A stretch of DNA of 64,000 nt from Durusdinium trenchii. Taxonomy: Eukaryota; Sar; Dinophyceae; Suessiales; Symbiodiniaceae. The notes below the pieces were generated by a model. That model saw only the letters and a program-made list of their open reading frames with translations. It ran no database searches and was not told the DNA's origin. Where the stretch lies: contig CAXAMN010004002.1 of assembly GCA_963970005.1 (NCBI GenBank), forward strand, positions 332,182 through 396,181. Reading direction: 5' to 3'. The position numbers and the translations under genes were made by a program. This document shows, piece by piece, positions 41,918-50,584 of this stretch (positions are counted from its first letter, which is position 1; each line of letters starts with the position of its first letter).

Positions 41918-43911
41918 CGTGGTGTACTTCTAAAATATCGCCAGCTAAAAGACTCCGTCTCTTTTTCCAAAACAATATTCTACACGACACGGTTGATTCT
42001 CAAGCCTTGTGCCAAGAAGACTTACAATGGCTGGCTGACTGGAAACCACTGTCCATCCATGACAAAGGGAAGTTTCGTGATGTTTTTATCAAACCCTTCA
42101 TGCGACCCCTTGAAGTCCTCAGTGACACTGCACTTCGTTACAGCTGGACCAGTTACCATCCTGCAGCTTTACTGTGGAGAACATCGTACTGGCACACACA
42201 TGAACGATTTGCTGTGATAGCAAACATGTTCACTGATAGTTCGGTCCCTGCCTTCCAATGGAGCGATTTTATCCCTGCGATCTATTATCCGGCATGGAGG
42301 CGCTTCTTGAGTTGTTTCTACAACAAAACCTCATCTAATCCAGAGAAGGATGCTGTGCTTCGAGATGTCCTCCCTTTATTTCACAACAGCAGTATAAGAG
42401 TTCCCTTCCGCTTCCTAACTGACACCGAGGTTTTGCAAGTCTCAGGGCTTAGTCGCAACTTTGCCACTATCTCGCGTCTTAAACATGTTTTGCACTCGCA
42501 CACAATTCGCTCATTCGTTGGCAACTCTTTCCATCCTAAGCTTATCAGCCTTGCTCTTGGCACGCCTGATCATGTTCGAGCATGGATCCAAGGAAAAACT
42601 GAATGCTCCTTTGGTGTGGCCTCCCCGGATGACGTTAGACAAGGTTATATCTCCTTTCGACAAACCATTGAAAACAACCTCAAGATGTCAGGCAGAAGCA
42701 CCCAAACTACAATTGTACCAGAACCTTACCGACACATCAACTACCGGAACTTAGTTATGTCACCAGTCAAAAAACCCCCAATTGCTCAACCTATAGTCAC
42801 GCAAAAGCTGCCACACTATCTCACCAAAGAAGCTATTGACAACAGTAACAAGCACAGACGAGATCAACGTTTCGACATTCTAGGCAAAGAGCCTTTGATC
42901 AAGTTTCTTACTGATCTTAACCTCCTTGACTACGCAGAGCAAGCAGCGGTACCGCAATGGATTTTTTTCAATGAAGAGATCGTGCAAGCCTTGTGCACAC
43001 TCTCTGCCGACAGTGATGCCCTGAAGGTTTATCAACAAGAACTATTGCATCATTGTACCTATCATAGAATCATTCTCTTTCTTCGTCAACTTCTTATTAC
43101 AATCAAAATCGCTGACACAGGTTTCATTGTTTGCTGGCTTGCCCATCAGCCAATCCATGTGAGATATCTTGGCCCTAGCCGAGCTACAAACCTGTATTTA
43201 TTGCGTCTCCAAGACACACTGGAGATTCTGCTCTTCAAGCATGGTGGAGACCCCGTGCGTATACAACAGCCTTTGCAATCATCTCCCTGGTATCGCTCCA
43301 TGTTTGGTTTCCAAACAAATCCCCAGGGAGTTGGAACAGAACGACTATGCGCCTTTGCAATCCAACAAGAACGCATCTGTACAATCACCGAAAAACCATG
43401 GACGCATAGCTTTGTTGAGCCAGGATGTGCTTTGTGGCGACTCTCCCACCTTTTGCTCGCAGCAGAGAATAATGTATGCAAGGAACCCTTTGCAAACGTT
43501 TGTCATCTTGCGTTAGGGAACTTTCCTGTCGTTCTTATTGGGGGGCTTCTTCAGGATTGGTGCCTTAGCATCTGTCCTGAAAGCGCACGGGCAGCCCGCC
43601 CACAACTCCAAGAAGCTATCTGGCAAGCAGACAAATTGCCCAACTACTGTCTGCTGCTCATCTACCAATTGGAAACCCCTGAAGCCAGCAATCGTGAACG
43701 GCTGATCTCCCTGACGCCCACACCGCACAACCAGCATCCAGTTCTCCCAGAAATCAGTGTAACAGAACAAGCTGCTGCCTACATCCCTATTGAGGCTTGT
43801 ATTGATGATTGTCAGCTTATGACGCTCAAATCAGTTTGGTACGCCTGCACGCAAGGAGAGATTTCAGCAAAGATTTTTCACAGTGCTAAGGCACTGCTAC
43901 ACGCTGAATGA
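41914..43911 (+). CDS. ORF2: methyltransferase C-terminal part plus unknown domain
   Basis: The ATG at 41,914 overlaps the ORF1 stop in the sequence ATGA; relative to ORF1 the frame is -1. Residues 8-25 (KISPAKRLRLFFQNN) correspond to methyltransferase motif VIII, the position of SAAHRARYFWGN in DNMT3. Residues about 200-217 (FVGNSFHPKLISLALG) are motifs IX-X. One methyltransferase domain is therefore divided between ORF1 and ORF2. Residues 220-665 form a region that I do not recognise; it ends at TGA 43,909-43,911, again as ATGA with ORF3. Either the frames are joined by recoding or stop-start reinitiation, or this copy carries indels. A third frame around 41,890-41,930 reads DDVVYF, so two small indels are an alternative. 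Confidence 0.75.
   Translation: MTWCTSKISPAKRLRLFFQNNILHDTVDSQALCQEDLQWLADWKPLSIHDKGKFRDVFIKPFMRPLEVLSDTALRYSWTSYHPAALLWRTSYWHTHERFAVIANMFTDSSVPAFQWSDFIPAIYYPAWRRFLSCFYNKTSSNPEKDAVLRDVLPLFHNSSIRVPFRFLTDTEVLQVSGLSRNFATISRLKHVLHSHTIRSFVGNSFHPKLISLALGTPDHVRAWIQGKTECSFGVASPDDVRQGYISFRQTIENNLKMSGRSTQTTIVPEPYRHINYRNLVMSPVKKPPIAQPIVTQKLPHYLTKEAIDNSNKHRRDQRFDILGKEPLIKFLTDLNLLDYAEQAAVPQWIFFNEEIVQALCTLSADSDALKVYQQELLHHCTYHRIILFLRQLLITIKIADTGFIVCWLAHQPIHVRYLGPSRATNLYLLRLQDTLEILLFKHGGDPVRIQQPLQSSPWYRSMFGFQTNPQGVGTERLCAFAIQQERICTITEKPWTHSFVEPGCALWRLSHLLLAAENNVCKEPFANVCHLALGNFPVVLIGGLLQDWCLSICPESARAARPQLQEAIWQADKLPNYCLLLIYQLETPEASNRERLISLTPTPHNQHPVLPEISVTEQAAAYIPIEACIDDCQLMTLKSVWYACTQGEISAKIFHSAKALLHAE
43550..43581 (+). 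repeat. CCTTAG hairpin inside ORF2
   Basis: TTCAGGATTGGTG, loop CCTTAG, CATCTGTCCTGAA: thirteen positions with one T-T mismatch and two G-U pairs, in coding sequence (codons DWCLSICPE). Confidence 0.9.
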
Positions 43912-45398
43912 CGCGATTATGTCATCTACCCATTAAATCTCTCCGACTAGTGCAGCGTACCCTCTCTACTGGCCTCAAAGCAGCATATTGGCATATCAAC
44001 CGACAAACAAATGCATCTATTACGCATGTCTCCTCCCTCCACTTCCTTATTCATTTTATCTACCCCCGTCTGCCATACCGGCAGATCATGATTCAGGACC
44101 TCCTTAACGTGTGTGGTTTTGACGACAATGTCAACTTGTCTGATGCTCTCCTCTCTTTACGAGTCAATATTGGAAAGTTCACGGACTGTACAGTCACAGC
44201 TCCATCCGCGACTGACGGCGACACTTCGTTTATTCTTCCAAATGAAATACAATCCTTACGCCACATCCCCACGAGGTTCTGGCAACTCTGCCACAAAATT
44301 TTGCAATTCCGTGAGCAGAGACTGAATAATTTGCCAGTCTCTATAAAAGGAATTCACTCTTGGAATCTCAATAGCTGGTCTCCTGGACTTCCCACCAATG
44401 TGCACAAGACTTGGATAGTCAAAACTATGTTGAAACAGGCACCTGTACTATTACAGGAAACAAAATGGGATCAAGCCAACCTCCAATACTTATCCCACAC
44501 GTGGCCTGACATCAAAGTAGTTGCTACTTTAGCCAAGCACAATCCTGGTGAGCAAGCTGGAGTTGCGATCCTATTTCCTCCAGGCTGGAAAGTCCTAGAA
44601 GAACGTATTTTGGTTCAACATTACGCAGTTGCTGCCCGTGTTGAATACCAAGCTTGCACTATATGGCTTGTCTCGATCTATATACCTCCGAGCAGCCCTA
44701 AGGCTTTCGTATCCAACGCTCTACAAACCATTATTGCACTGACTGATTATCCAGTCTTTGTAGGAGGAGACTTTAATCGGTGTGATCAAAATCATTTTCA
44801 CACGTGGGATGACTTCCTAGTGCAGGCTGGACTCACTGATGTTGATCCTTCACTTCCTACTTACAAGTACCAAGACCAGGAATCCTCGCTTGATAGATTC
44901 TTGGTACCTAGTCTCTTCCTTGACGCAACGCAACTCTTTGCTTGCATTTATGGCAGGTACCGGATCGATACCTGCCATCACAAAGCTCTGATGCTCAGGC
45001 TAAAGATGAAACCGCGACTTCGACCACATCCACAGTCTGAAAAGCATCACACCATACCGACTCAAGTTTTTCTTGATCCAACGATTGCATCGGAAAGTCT
45101 ACAGGCAGTTGCAAGACAAGCTTCCCTACTTGCTCTCAAACGAAAAATCTCGTTAGCGCAGGAAACTAAGCCTGCTAGTGTCGTGTTATCACACCACAGT
45201 CGTGCCATAGTTTGGAGTTGGTGGAGGACTCACTCTTGTCACTTCAAAAAATTGGCCCCGTTAAAGCGACTATACAAGCTTCTTGGCAAAGAACAAACAC
45301 ACCTGCATATACGACAGGAAGAACTACGCTGTTGTATGAGCAGAGTGCGGATACCGACCTGCTACAATCCTGGCAAACTCAGCAGGGATGCCTTCTGA
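43908..45398 (+). CDS. ORF3: EEP (apurinic-type) endonuclease
   Basis: The ATG at 43,908 overlaps the ORF2 stop (ATGA), again a -1 frame. After about 140 residues of unrecognised sequence an endonuclease/exonuclease/phosphatase fold follows. It has HSWNLNSWSP (about 149, metal-binding Asn), LLQETKW (about 183, catalytic Glu), SIYIPPSS, VGGDFNR (about 287, Asp/Asn), SSLDRFLVP and DTCHHKAL (about 353, where the usual SDH is CHH). In LINEs this enzyme nicks the target DNA to prime reverse transcription. The last 60 codons overlap the ORF4 frame; the RT-linker sequence seems to change frame near 45,340. SDH to CHH keeps the catalytic His but loses the usual Asp, which could weaken activity. Confidence 0.85.
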   Translation: MTRLCHLPIKSLRLVQRTLSTGLKAAYWHINRQTNASITHVSSLHFLIHFIYPRLPYRQIMIQDLLNVCGFDDNVNLSDALLSLRVNIGKFTDCTVTAPSATDGDTSFILPNEIQSLRHIPTRFWQLCHKILQFREQRLNNLPVSIKGIHSWNLNSWSPGLPTNVHKTWIVKTMLKQAPVLLQETKWDQANLQYLSHTWPDIKVVATLAKHNPGEQAGVAILFPPGWKVLEERILVQHYAVAARVEYQACTIWLVSIYIPPSSPKAFVSNALQTIIALTDYPVFVGGDFNRCDQNHFHTWDDFLVQAGLTDVDPSLPTYKYQDQESSLDRFLVPSLFLDATQLFACIYGRYRIDTCHHKALMLRLKMKPRLRPHPQSEKHHTIPTQVFLDPTIASESLQAVARQASLLALKRKISLAQETKPASVVLSHHSRAIVWSWWRTHSCHFKKLAPLKRLYKLLGKEQTHLHIRQEELRCCMSRVRIPTCYNPGKLSRDAF

Positions 45399-48300
45399 TT
45401 CCAGCTACTGTCATAGCTTCCGCTTTACAAGCAGCTGAAGTCGCAACTGCGACAAACACACAGATGCCTTTTGGCACTGACAATACAGACCCAGTCCAGC
45501 GAATTAGAAGGCAAAAAATCTTCTGGGATAGGCTCAAAACTGTGTGCCCCAAGGGCACCTTCTATCATGGTCCATTGTTGCAACATAATGGCCAAGAATG
45601 TCGTACTGCCCTTGAGTATGATGAAGCCATGCTTGCTACTCGAGACTTTTGGTTCACGCACCCCGTTCAGTATGATCGAGATTGGCAAGACACGCTTTCG
45701 GCTTACCGACGGTGTGTCGTGCCGTGGCCTGTCATTCCGGAACCCACGGAGCAAGACTATATCGAACATCTCCTCCTCACTAAGGATTCTGCTCCGGGCC
45801 CTGATGGGCTACCTTATGCTCTTTGGCGGATGTTCCCGCAGCAAACTGCTGCGATCCTTCAGGATGACTTTCATCACATTCTAGCTGGTGCGCTAACACC
45901 ACCCACTCAGGTAGGAGTATGGATCCCAAAAGCCAAACAGGGGCCCACGGCTGATTTTTTTCGGCCTTTAGGCATGCCTGACACGCTTGACAGACTGCAA
46001 GATGGCACAGCTGCTGCTATTCTGTTTCGAGTCACCAGGCATAGTTTCCACCCTGCCCAAACTTTGCTCAACTCCTTTCGCGAACCGCAAAGAGCAGTGC
46101 TAGAAGTGCAAGGAGCTCTGGAGGGCTCGTCCCCGGCTTCTGCCCTCTTTGCTGATCTATCCAAAGCATTTGAGCGCATTAATGCATATTGGATCCTTTA
46201 CATATTACGCATTCGTCAGTGTTCCCCTTGGGTCCTCCAATTTGCACGTTATCTTTTGTTTGGTAAAAGAATCAGACACAAAGTACAAGGGCGGCTTTTA
46301 CCTGCGAGAAATGTGCATTCTGGAGTTGATATGGGGCGATCCACATCAGTATATTTTTTCTGCCTTGCCATGGATCCTATTTTTGTCGTACTCAATCAAA
46401 TTCCGCAGGTTTTAGTTGTTGCAGGGTATGTTGATGACACTACGATAGTTGGTCGGCAAACAGACCCGAACTGGGTCCGAGAGGTTTTTCAGAACATACG
46501 AAAATGGAAGTCTGCTGGTATTGTCATGGACACACATCACTGTTGGCAAGTCGGATTTTCCAGCAGAGCTCTTGATGAAAACATGCTGTACAGAGTTGAA
46601 GATGTCTGGGGTCACGTAACTCCCATTCACGAATCAGGACAAGCCACTTGCAGTGCTGCGCTGCAACGTGTCCCTGGATATGCACGTCGCTTTGTCCTTA
46701 GACACGGTGACCACTGCATACATCTGGCCTCAGAGGCCATACCCAGGCTGGTAACTGAAGGGCGCCCCATGCTTTGCCGATTGGCTGCTAGTCCATGCCA
46801 GTGTCGATCCAAAACACAATTGCTCACAAATGTCAGTTACGCTGCTGAGCAACTGTTTAGTCTGGACCAAGCAGGATTAGGCGGTCAGTGTATAGTGCCG
46901 TCAACTGTCAACCTTGGTCTAACAATCCATACAGGGTGGACGTGTCAACTTACCAATGAGACCATGGTCAAAATACCGCTGCAATTATCTCTCACCACTC
47001 TGCTGTCAAAGCAGCTGGTAAAATTCCGGACGAGGCTTGCTGCTGCTAATCGGGCCAACCTTAGCATCCACATGAAGATTATCTACTTTAACACCTTTTC
47101 GCTGAGCCTCTTTTACTACTCGCAAACGCAGCGTTTTTTTCCACCCAAGCTTCTCAAGCCGCTGTACCATGCAATGGCAGATTTTTTGCTACAGCGACAT
47201 TGGTTCCCGCAACACCTATTGGTTGGGCTCTGCAGGTGGTTACGCATAGGCCCACTGCTTGACCCAACCATCATGCAGGCAGTCTCCCTCTTTGGATGCT
47301 ACTTGCGGCAAGGACATAGGTCCCTTGCAGAAGAACAAGAAGGTTCATATGCTATACAAATCCAACAATGTTGGAAGTATTGGCAGCAGCAGCTTCCTGC
47401 TGAAGACATACAACGCCTCTTAGCTCTCTTAAAACAAAACAATACCCCGGCGCAGAGGGCAAGCGGATTTAAGCAGCTCTTCAAACAACTCGCCATTGGC
47501 AGATTGCTTGAAGCCTCTCATAGGCACCTGGCTGCACGAATATGCAAGAATGGGTGGGCCATGGAGCCCTCCATCCTATTTTTGGACTGGCTAGCGGATC
47601 TACTTACCACTCAGGTAGGAGCAGTGCCGCGCTATGCTGTTTTACGATGGGCTCTAGGAGAAGATGCTGACTTTTGGCTGCCCCTCAGGGGCAAGCTCAG
47701 TCGCAGTCAACTTTGCGTTTGGTGTCACAACCATACACGATGCTTTCCATGCGGACCAGGGTATGGAGCACTCTGTCCGACCTGCCTTCTGCCTGCTACT
47801 CCAATGGATATTACTTTGACTACCCTCCCTGAAGAAAGCAAGAGCTTTCTCCATTTTCACCAAACTCTCGTGCCTGAGCCCAAGCAACTGCCCCCAGCAT
47901 TCTCTCGACTACTATCCTCAGTAGGCTGTCGCGCGAATAGCTCCTATGTTCCTTGTGTGCTTTGTCAGGGTGGTTTCAACTCTGTTGATCATTGGTTATC
48001 CTTCTGCCCGGTTGTACACCTCACCTGGCTTGCTCTGTGGGTTGCTCCTGCACCAGAGATCAATTGGCGGAAAGTGCCGTCCCGCAGCATAGGGGTAGCA
48101 CTTTGCTACATGCTTTTCCACCTGAGACGGCTGGTTACCGAGTATGGCGGACTCCGACCGAACATTGCGTGTGTGCGTCACTGCAGTATTTCACATCATG
48201 TGCTTGACCTCTGGCAGCGTATCTATTCTTCGCTGCCTAGCACGCTGCTGACCCACTTCCGGGCTCCACCACAACCGAGCAGTACTGCGTGTACTGACTC

Positions 48301-49513
48301 CACTAAGATTCGAACGCAGCGCTTCCCCGCGGTTGTACTGGAAGCGGCCTTGCTCCCGCCAAAGGGGCTTGCAACGACTCAGTCCTTTGCTAAAGGAGAT
48401 ACGATTGCTACGTTTGCTAAGCAGGATCACCGCCTTCGTTTGCTCCTTTCACAACACCGAAAGCTTCCCTTCCCCACAGCAACCGCATGTCTCGCCCCCT
48501 TTTTATGCCACTGTGGAGCCACACACTTGCGTTTGCAAGCCATGGACGATTTGTCTGCAAATACTATCCTCCTGCTTGGTGAACCTCAAGAATGGCAAGG
48601 TTGCTTGGTGCAATTTGACGGCTCTGCGCACAAACACACGCAAACTGGAGGAGCAGGAGTCAGTTTACTGCATGTAACGCCGTCTTCCACCTCCCTTGTC
48701 CAGTGGCTTTCCATCCCCTTACTTTCCTGCTCTGATAATGTAGTAGCAGAAGCACATGCCTGCAGGGCTGCCATAAACCTTGCATTTGAGTATTATGTCT
48801 CCTGTATGTCCAACGGCATCCCCATTGACAGTGTTGTAGTGCAAGGTGACATCTTGCCAGTAATCAACTACCTGCAATACAAAGGTAGAATTAAAAAACC
48901 TGAGGTTGTCGCCATTTTAGAGCAATGCCAACACTTGCTTGCCCGCGCGCCCTGTCTGTTTCGCTTGGTCTATCTGCCAAGGGAGTGCGACCGGCTGGCA
49001 GACTACTTTGCAGGTCAGGCTAGTGCTGCAGCTAGGAAGGCGGATAACAACCCACTTGTTCCTTTGCATCATGTAGCGCTCCCGCCGTTCCACTTGGTGC
49101 AAGCCCTGGGCTTCATTATTCAACAGGGAGATGCAATGCAAGCCCCTGCCTTCGTTCTCACAGAGTGCCCTTCCCCTACTCCCCAGGAAATGCATACACT
49201 ACTCCGAAGGCACCCACACTACAAATGGGTTGCCATGGACTACATTGCCTTGGCAGTATCGTCCTCTCATCGCCTCAATGTAGGGTACAAGCCCACGGTC
49301 AACTCCATGGGCGGTCGATTCTATTCCGTTGGCAATGCCGCGCAGCGCCTGCCGCGTCAGGTTCGGCTGCTCCTCTTTGGCAACTCACATTGGGAGATAG
49401 ACATTAGTGGAGCACACTATGAGCTCATGAGACGGCAATGCAGGGCAGCTGAGGTTCATTTATCACTACTGCCAATTTTCGCAAATGAGAAGCTACCTCA
49501 CAAGAGCTCTTAG
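45212..49513 (+). CDS. ORF4: non-LTR reverse transcriptase, RNase H and start of a second palm domain
   Basis: There is no ATG at the start, so the frame is probably entered from ORF3 near 45,340 (-1). RT motifs: DSAPGPDGLPYALW (about 195), FRPLGMPD, motif A SALFADLSKAFERI (about 309), motif B GVDMGRSTSVYF (about 370, a divergent form of the usual QGxPxSP), motif C YVDD (about 405). A long thumb/linker has Cys-rich pieces (CVWCHNHTRCFPCGPGYGALC near 840). RNase H spans about 1,128-1,275 with FDGSA, EAHACRAAI, QGDILPVI and CDRLADYFAGQA, so all four acidic positions are present. The last 60 residues (GRFYSVGNAAQRLPRQVRLL, then WEIDISGAHYELMRRQC) look like the beginning of another polymerase palm, continued in ORF5. 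Confidence 0.88.
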   Translation: MELVEDSLLSLQKIGPVKATIQASWQRTNTPAYTTGRTTLLYEQSADTDLLQSWQTQQGCLLIPATVIASALQAAEVATATNTQMPFGTDNTDPVQRIRRQKIFWDRLKTVCPKGTFYHGPLLQHNGQECRTALEYDEAMLATRDFWFTHPVQYDRDWQDTLSAYRRCVVPWPVIPEPTEQDYIEHLLLTKDSAPGPDGLPYALWRMFPQQTAAILQDDFHHILAGALTPPTQVGVWIPKAKQGPTADFFRPLGMPDTLDRLQDGTAAAILFRVTRHSFHPAQTLLNSFREPQRAVLEVQGALEGSSPASALFADLSKAFERINAYWILYILRIRQCSPWVLQFARYLLFGKRIRHKVQGRLLPARNVHSGVDMGRSTSVYFFCLAMDPIFVVLNQIPQVLVVAGYVDDTTIVGRQTDPNWVREVFQNIRKWKSAGIVMDTHHCWQVGFSSRALDENMLYRVEDVWGHVTPIHESGQATCSAALQRVPGYARRFVLRHGDHCIHLASEAIPRLVTEGRPMLCRLAASPCQCRSKTQLLTNVSYAAEQLFSLDQAGLGGQCIVPSTVNLGLTIHTGWTCQLTNETMVKIPLQLSLTTLLSKQLVKFRTRLAAANRANLSIHMKIIYFNTFSLSLFYYSQTQRFFPPKLLKPLYHAMADFLLQRHWFPQHLLVGLCRWLRIGPLLDPTIMQAVSLFGCYLRQGHRSLAEEQEGSYAIQIQQCWKYWQQQLPAEDIQRLLALLKQNNTPAQRASGFKQLFKQLAIGRLLEASHRHLAARICKNGWAMEPSILFLDWLADLLTTQVGAVPRYAVLRWALGEDADFWLPLRGKLSRSQLCVWCHNHTRCFPCGPGYGALCPTCLLPATPMDITLTTLPEESKSFLHFHQTLVPEPKQLPPAFSRLLSSVGCRANSSYVPCVLCQGGFNSVDHWLSFCPVVHLTWLALWVAPAPEINWRKVPSRSIGVALCYMLFHLRRLVTEYGGLRPNIACVRHCSISHHVLDLWQRIYSSLPSTLLTHFRAPPQPSSTACTDSTKIRTQRFPAVVLEAALLPPKGLATTQSFAKGDTIATFAKQDHRLRLLLSQHRKLPFPTATACLAPFLCHCGATHLRLQAMDDLSANTILLLGEPQEWQGCLVQFDGSAHKHTQTGGAGVSLLHVTPSSTSLVQWLSIPLLSCSDNVVAEAHACRAAINLAFEYYVSCMSNGIPIDSVVVQGDILPVINYLQYKGRIKKPEVVAILEQCQHLLARAPCLFRLVYLPRECDRLADYFAGQASAAARKADNNPLVPLHHVALPPFHLVQALGFIIQQGDAMQAPAFVLTECPSPTPQEMHTLLRRHPHYKWVAMDYIALAVSSSHRLNVGYKPTVNSMGGRFYSVGNAAQRLPRQVRLLLFGNSHWEIDISGAHYELMRRQCRAAEVHLSLLPIFANEKLPHKSS
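46686..46711 (+). repeat. CCTTAG hairpin inside the RT gene
   Basis: GTCGCTTTGT, loop CCTTAG, ACACGGTGAC: ten positions, one mismatch, two G-U pairs, in coding sequence downstream of RT motif C. Confidence 0.7.
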
Positions 49514-50180
49514 TGCACAGATTGCCGAAAATGACATTAGCCTCCTGGTCAAGACATGGCCACTTGTCATCATTAACAGCGCCACTCCACAGGAAGCTAT
49601 AGAATACCTTAAAAAACGCATCCAAACGGAACCGTCGCATCACCTTGTGAGCTTTGCACGGGAAGTGTTCGCTGCTAGTCGTTATGCCATGCATCATCCT
49701 CCCTCATGGTGCCCTTCTGGGCCAGAAAGGACAGGTCGAGGTGCACCCTTTCACTATTTCGAGGTCCTGGAGCAGCAGGTTACATGGGCTGCCTACTCCT
49801 TCTTGCAGCCACGGGTAGGTTTCGTCTCGGCCATCTGGTTGCATGATGGCTTCTGGGTTGCCCCTCGACCGGAGAATGACACGCTCGAGGCCCTCAATAC
49901 CCATCTCTGCCAGACCTTTGGCTTTGACCCTACCGAGCCGCCCCTGATGCGGTGTGACTCTCTGCAACCCAAGTTTGCTCATTTGCTGTCTGAATGTGCT
50001 TCTGCGGCCCCAGTTATCGGTTCGCACTCCCATGCCTCCTCGCAAGGACCTCTCCCTGAGGTCGTGCGCATACACAGGAAACGCACCTTTACTGGCTTGC
50101 ACCCAGCACAACAAGAAGCACTCGAACAGCGACTCGCAAAAAGAATTAAAGCGCAACATGCTAAGCGGCGACGCACATGA
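49485..50180 (+). CDS. ORF5: polymerase-like palm domain, second part
   Basis: The ATG at 49,485 lies 29 bases before the ORF4 stop, in the +1 frame. The sequence continues the domain begun at the end of ORF4. The acidic motif WEIDISGAH (ORF4) and, about 150 residues later, VSAIWLHDGFWVAP (ORF5 about 115) occupy the places of motifs A and C of a single-subunit, family A-like polymerase. They are preceded by a helix (EVLEQQVTWAAYSFL) as in that fold. The pattern recalls TV-Pol-type polymerases of virophage-like elements, but I cannot see motif B, so the assignment is tentative. A basic tail ends AKRIKAQHAKRRRT. The ORF5 frame is open for at least 17 codons upstream of its ATG, so either reinitiation or a frameshift is possible. 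Confidence 0.55.
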   Translation: MRSYLTRALSAQIAENDISLLVKTWPLVIINSATPQEAIEYLKKRIQTEPSHHLVSFAREVFAASRYAMHHPPSWCPSGPERTGRGAPFHYFEVLEQQVTWAAYSFLQPRVGFVSAIWLHDGFWVAPRPENDTLEALNTHLCQTFGFDPTEPPLMRCDSLQPKFAHLLSECASAAPVIGSHSHASSQGPLPEVVRIHRKRTFTGLHPAQQEALEQRLAKRIKAQHAKRRRT

Positions 50181-50584
50181 CAATTCGTGCTGTAAGCCAA
50201 CAAAGCAAGCAGCCCCCTGGTTGAGCTACTCTCTCGTCGCTATCTTTGACAGCGCGTGTTTCTTCTCTAATTAAGATCGGCATGGGAGTAAAAGCAGCCA
50301 CTAGATCTCCTCCCTACTGGCAGTTTGTATTGCTCATTGTTTTTTATTTTTGTTATGTGCTTGTCAGTTGTGCAGTGACTGGTACAAAATTTCTGCTCTG
50401 ATTCCGCTATCTGGGCTCAAACCGCTGCGATACATAAGACAGCTTCCACCAACGAATAGCAGGGGGTTCGCCCCTACAATCCCTGTCCTACACAGCAGAA
50501 CACTTCCGCCCGAGTGAGAGGGTTAGGACCTTAGTCCTGATCCTCAAGGAACGGAGCACATAGTCTGTAGGACGTGTCTTCCGA
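50181..50584 (+). other. Spacer between ORF5 and ORF6
   Basis: No coding sequence. A CCTTAG hairpin lies near its end (50,518-50,545), 39 bases before the ORF6 ATG. A T-rich stretch (50,330-50,360) stands out but no signal is recognised in it. Confidence 0.5.
50518..50545 (+). repeat. CCTTAG hairpin before ORF6
   Basis: GAGGGTTAGGA, loop CCTTAG, TCCTGATCCTC: eleven uninterrupted pairs with two U-G pairs. Confidence 0.9.

Noticed and set aside
47059..47064. CCTTAG on the sense strand inside the RT ORF
   Set aside because: The flanks do not pair (A opposite C, A opposite A); not counted as a hairpin. The same holds for 63,607 and, except for an imperfect offset stem, 56,068.
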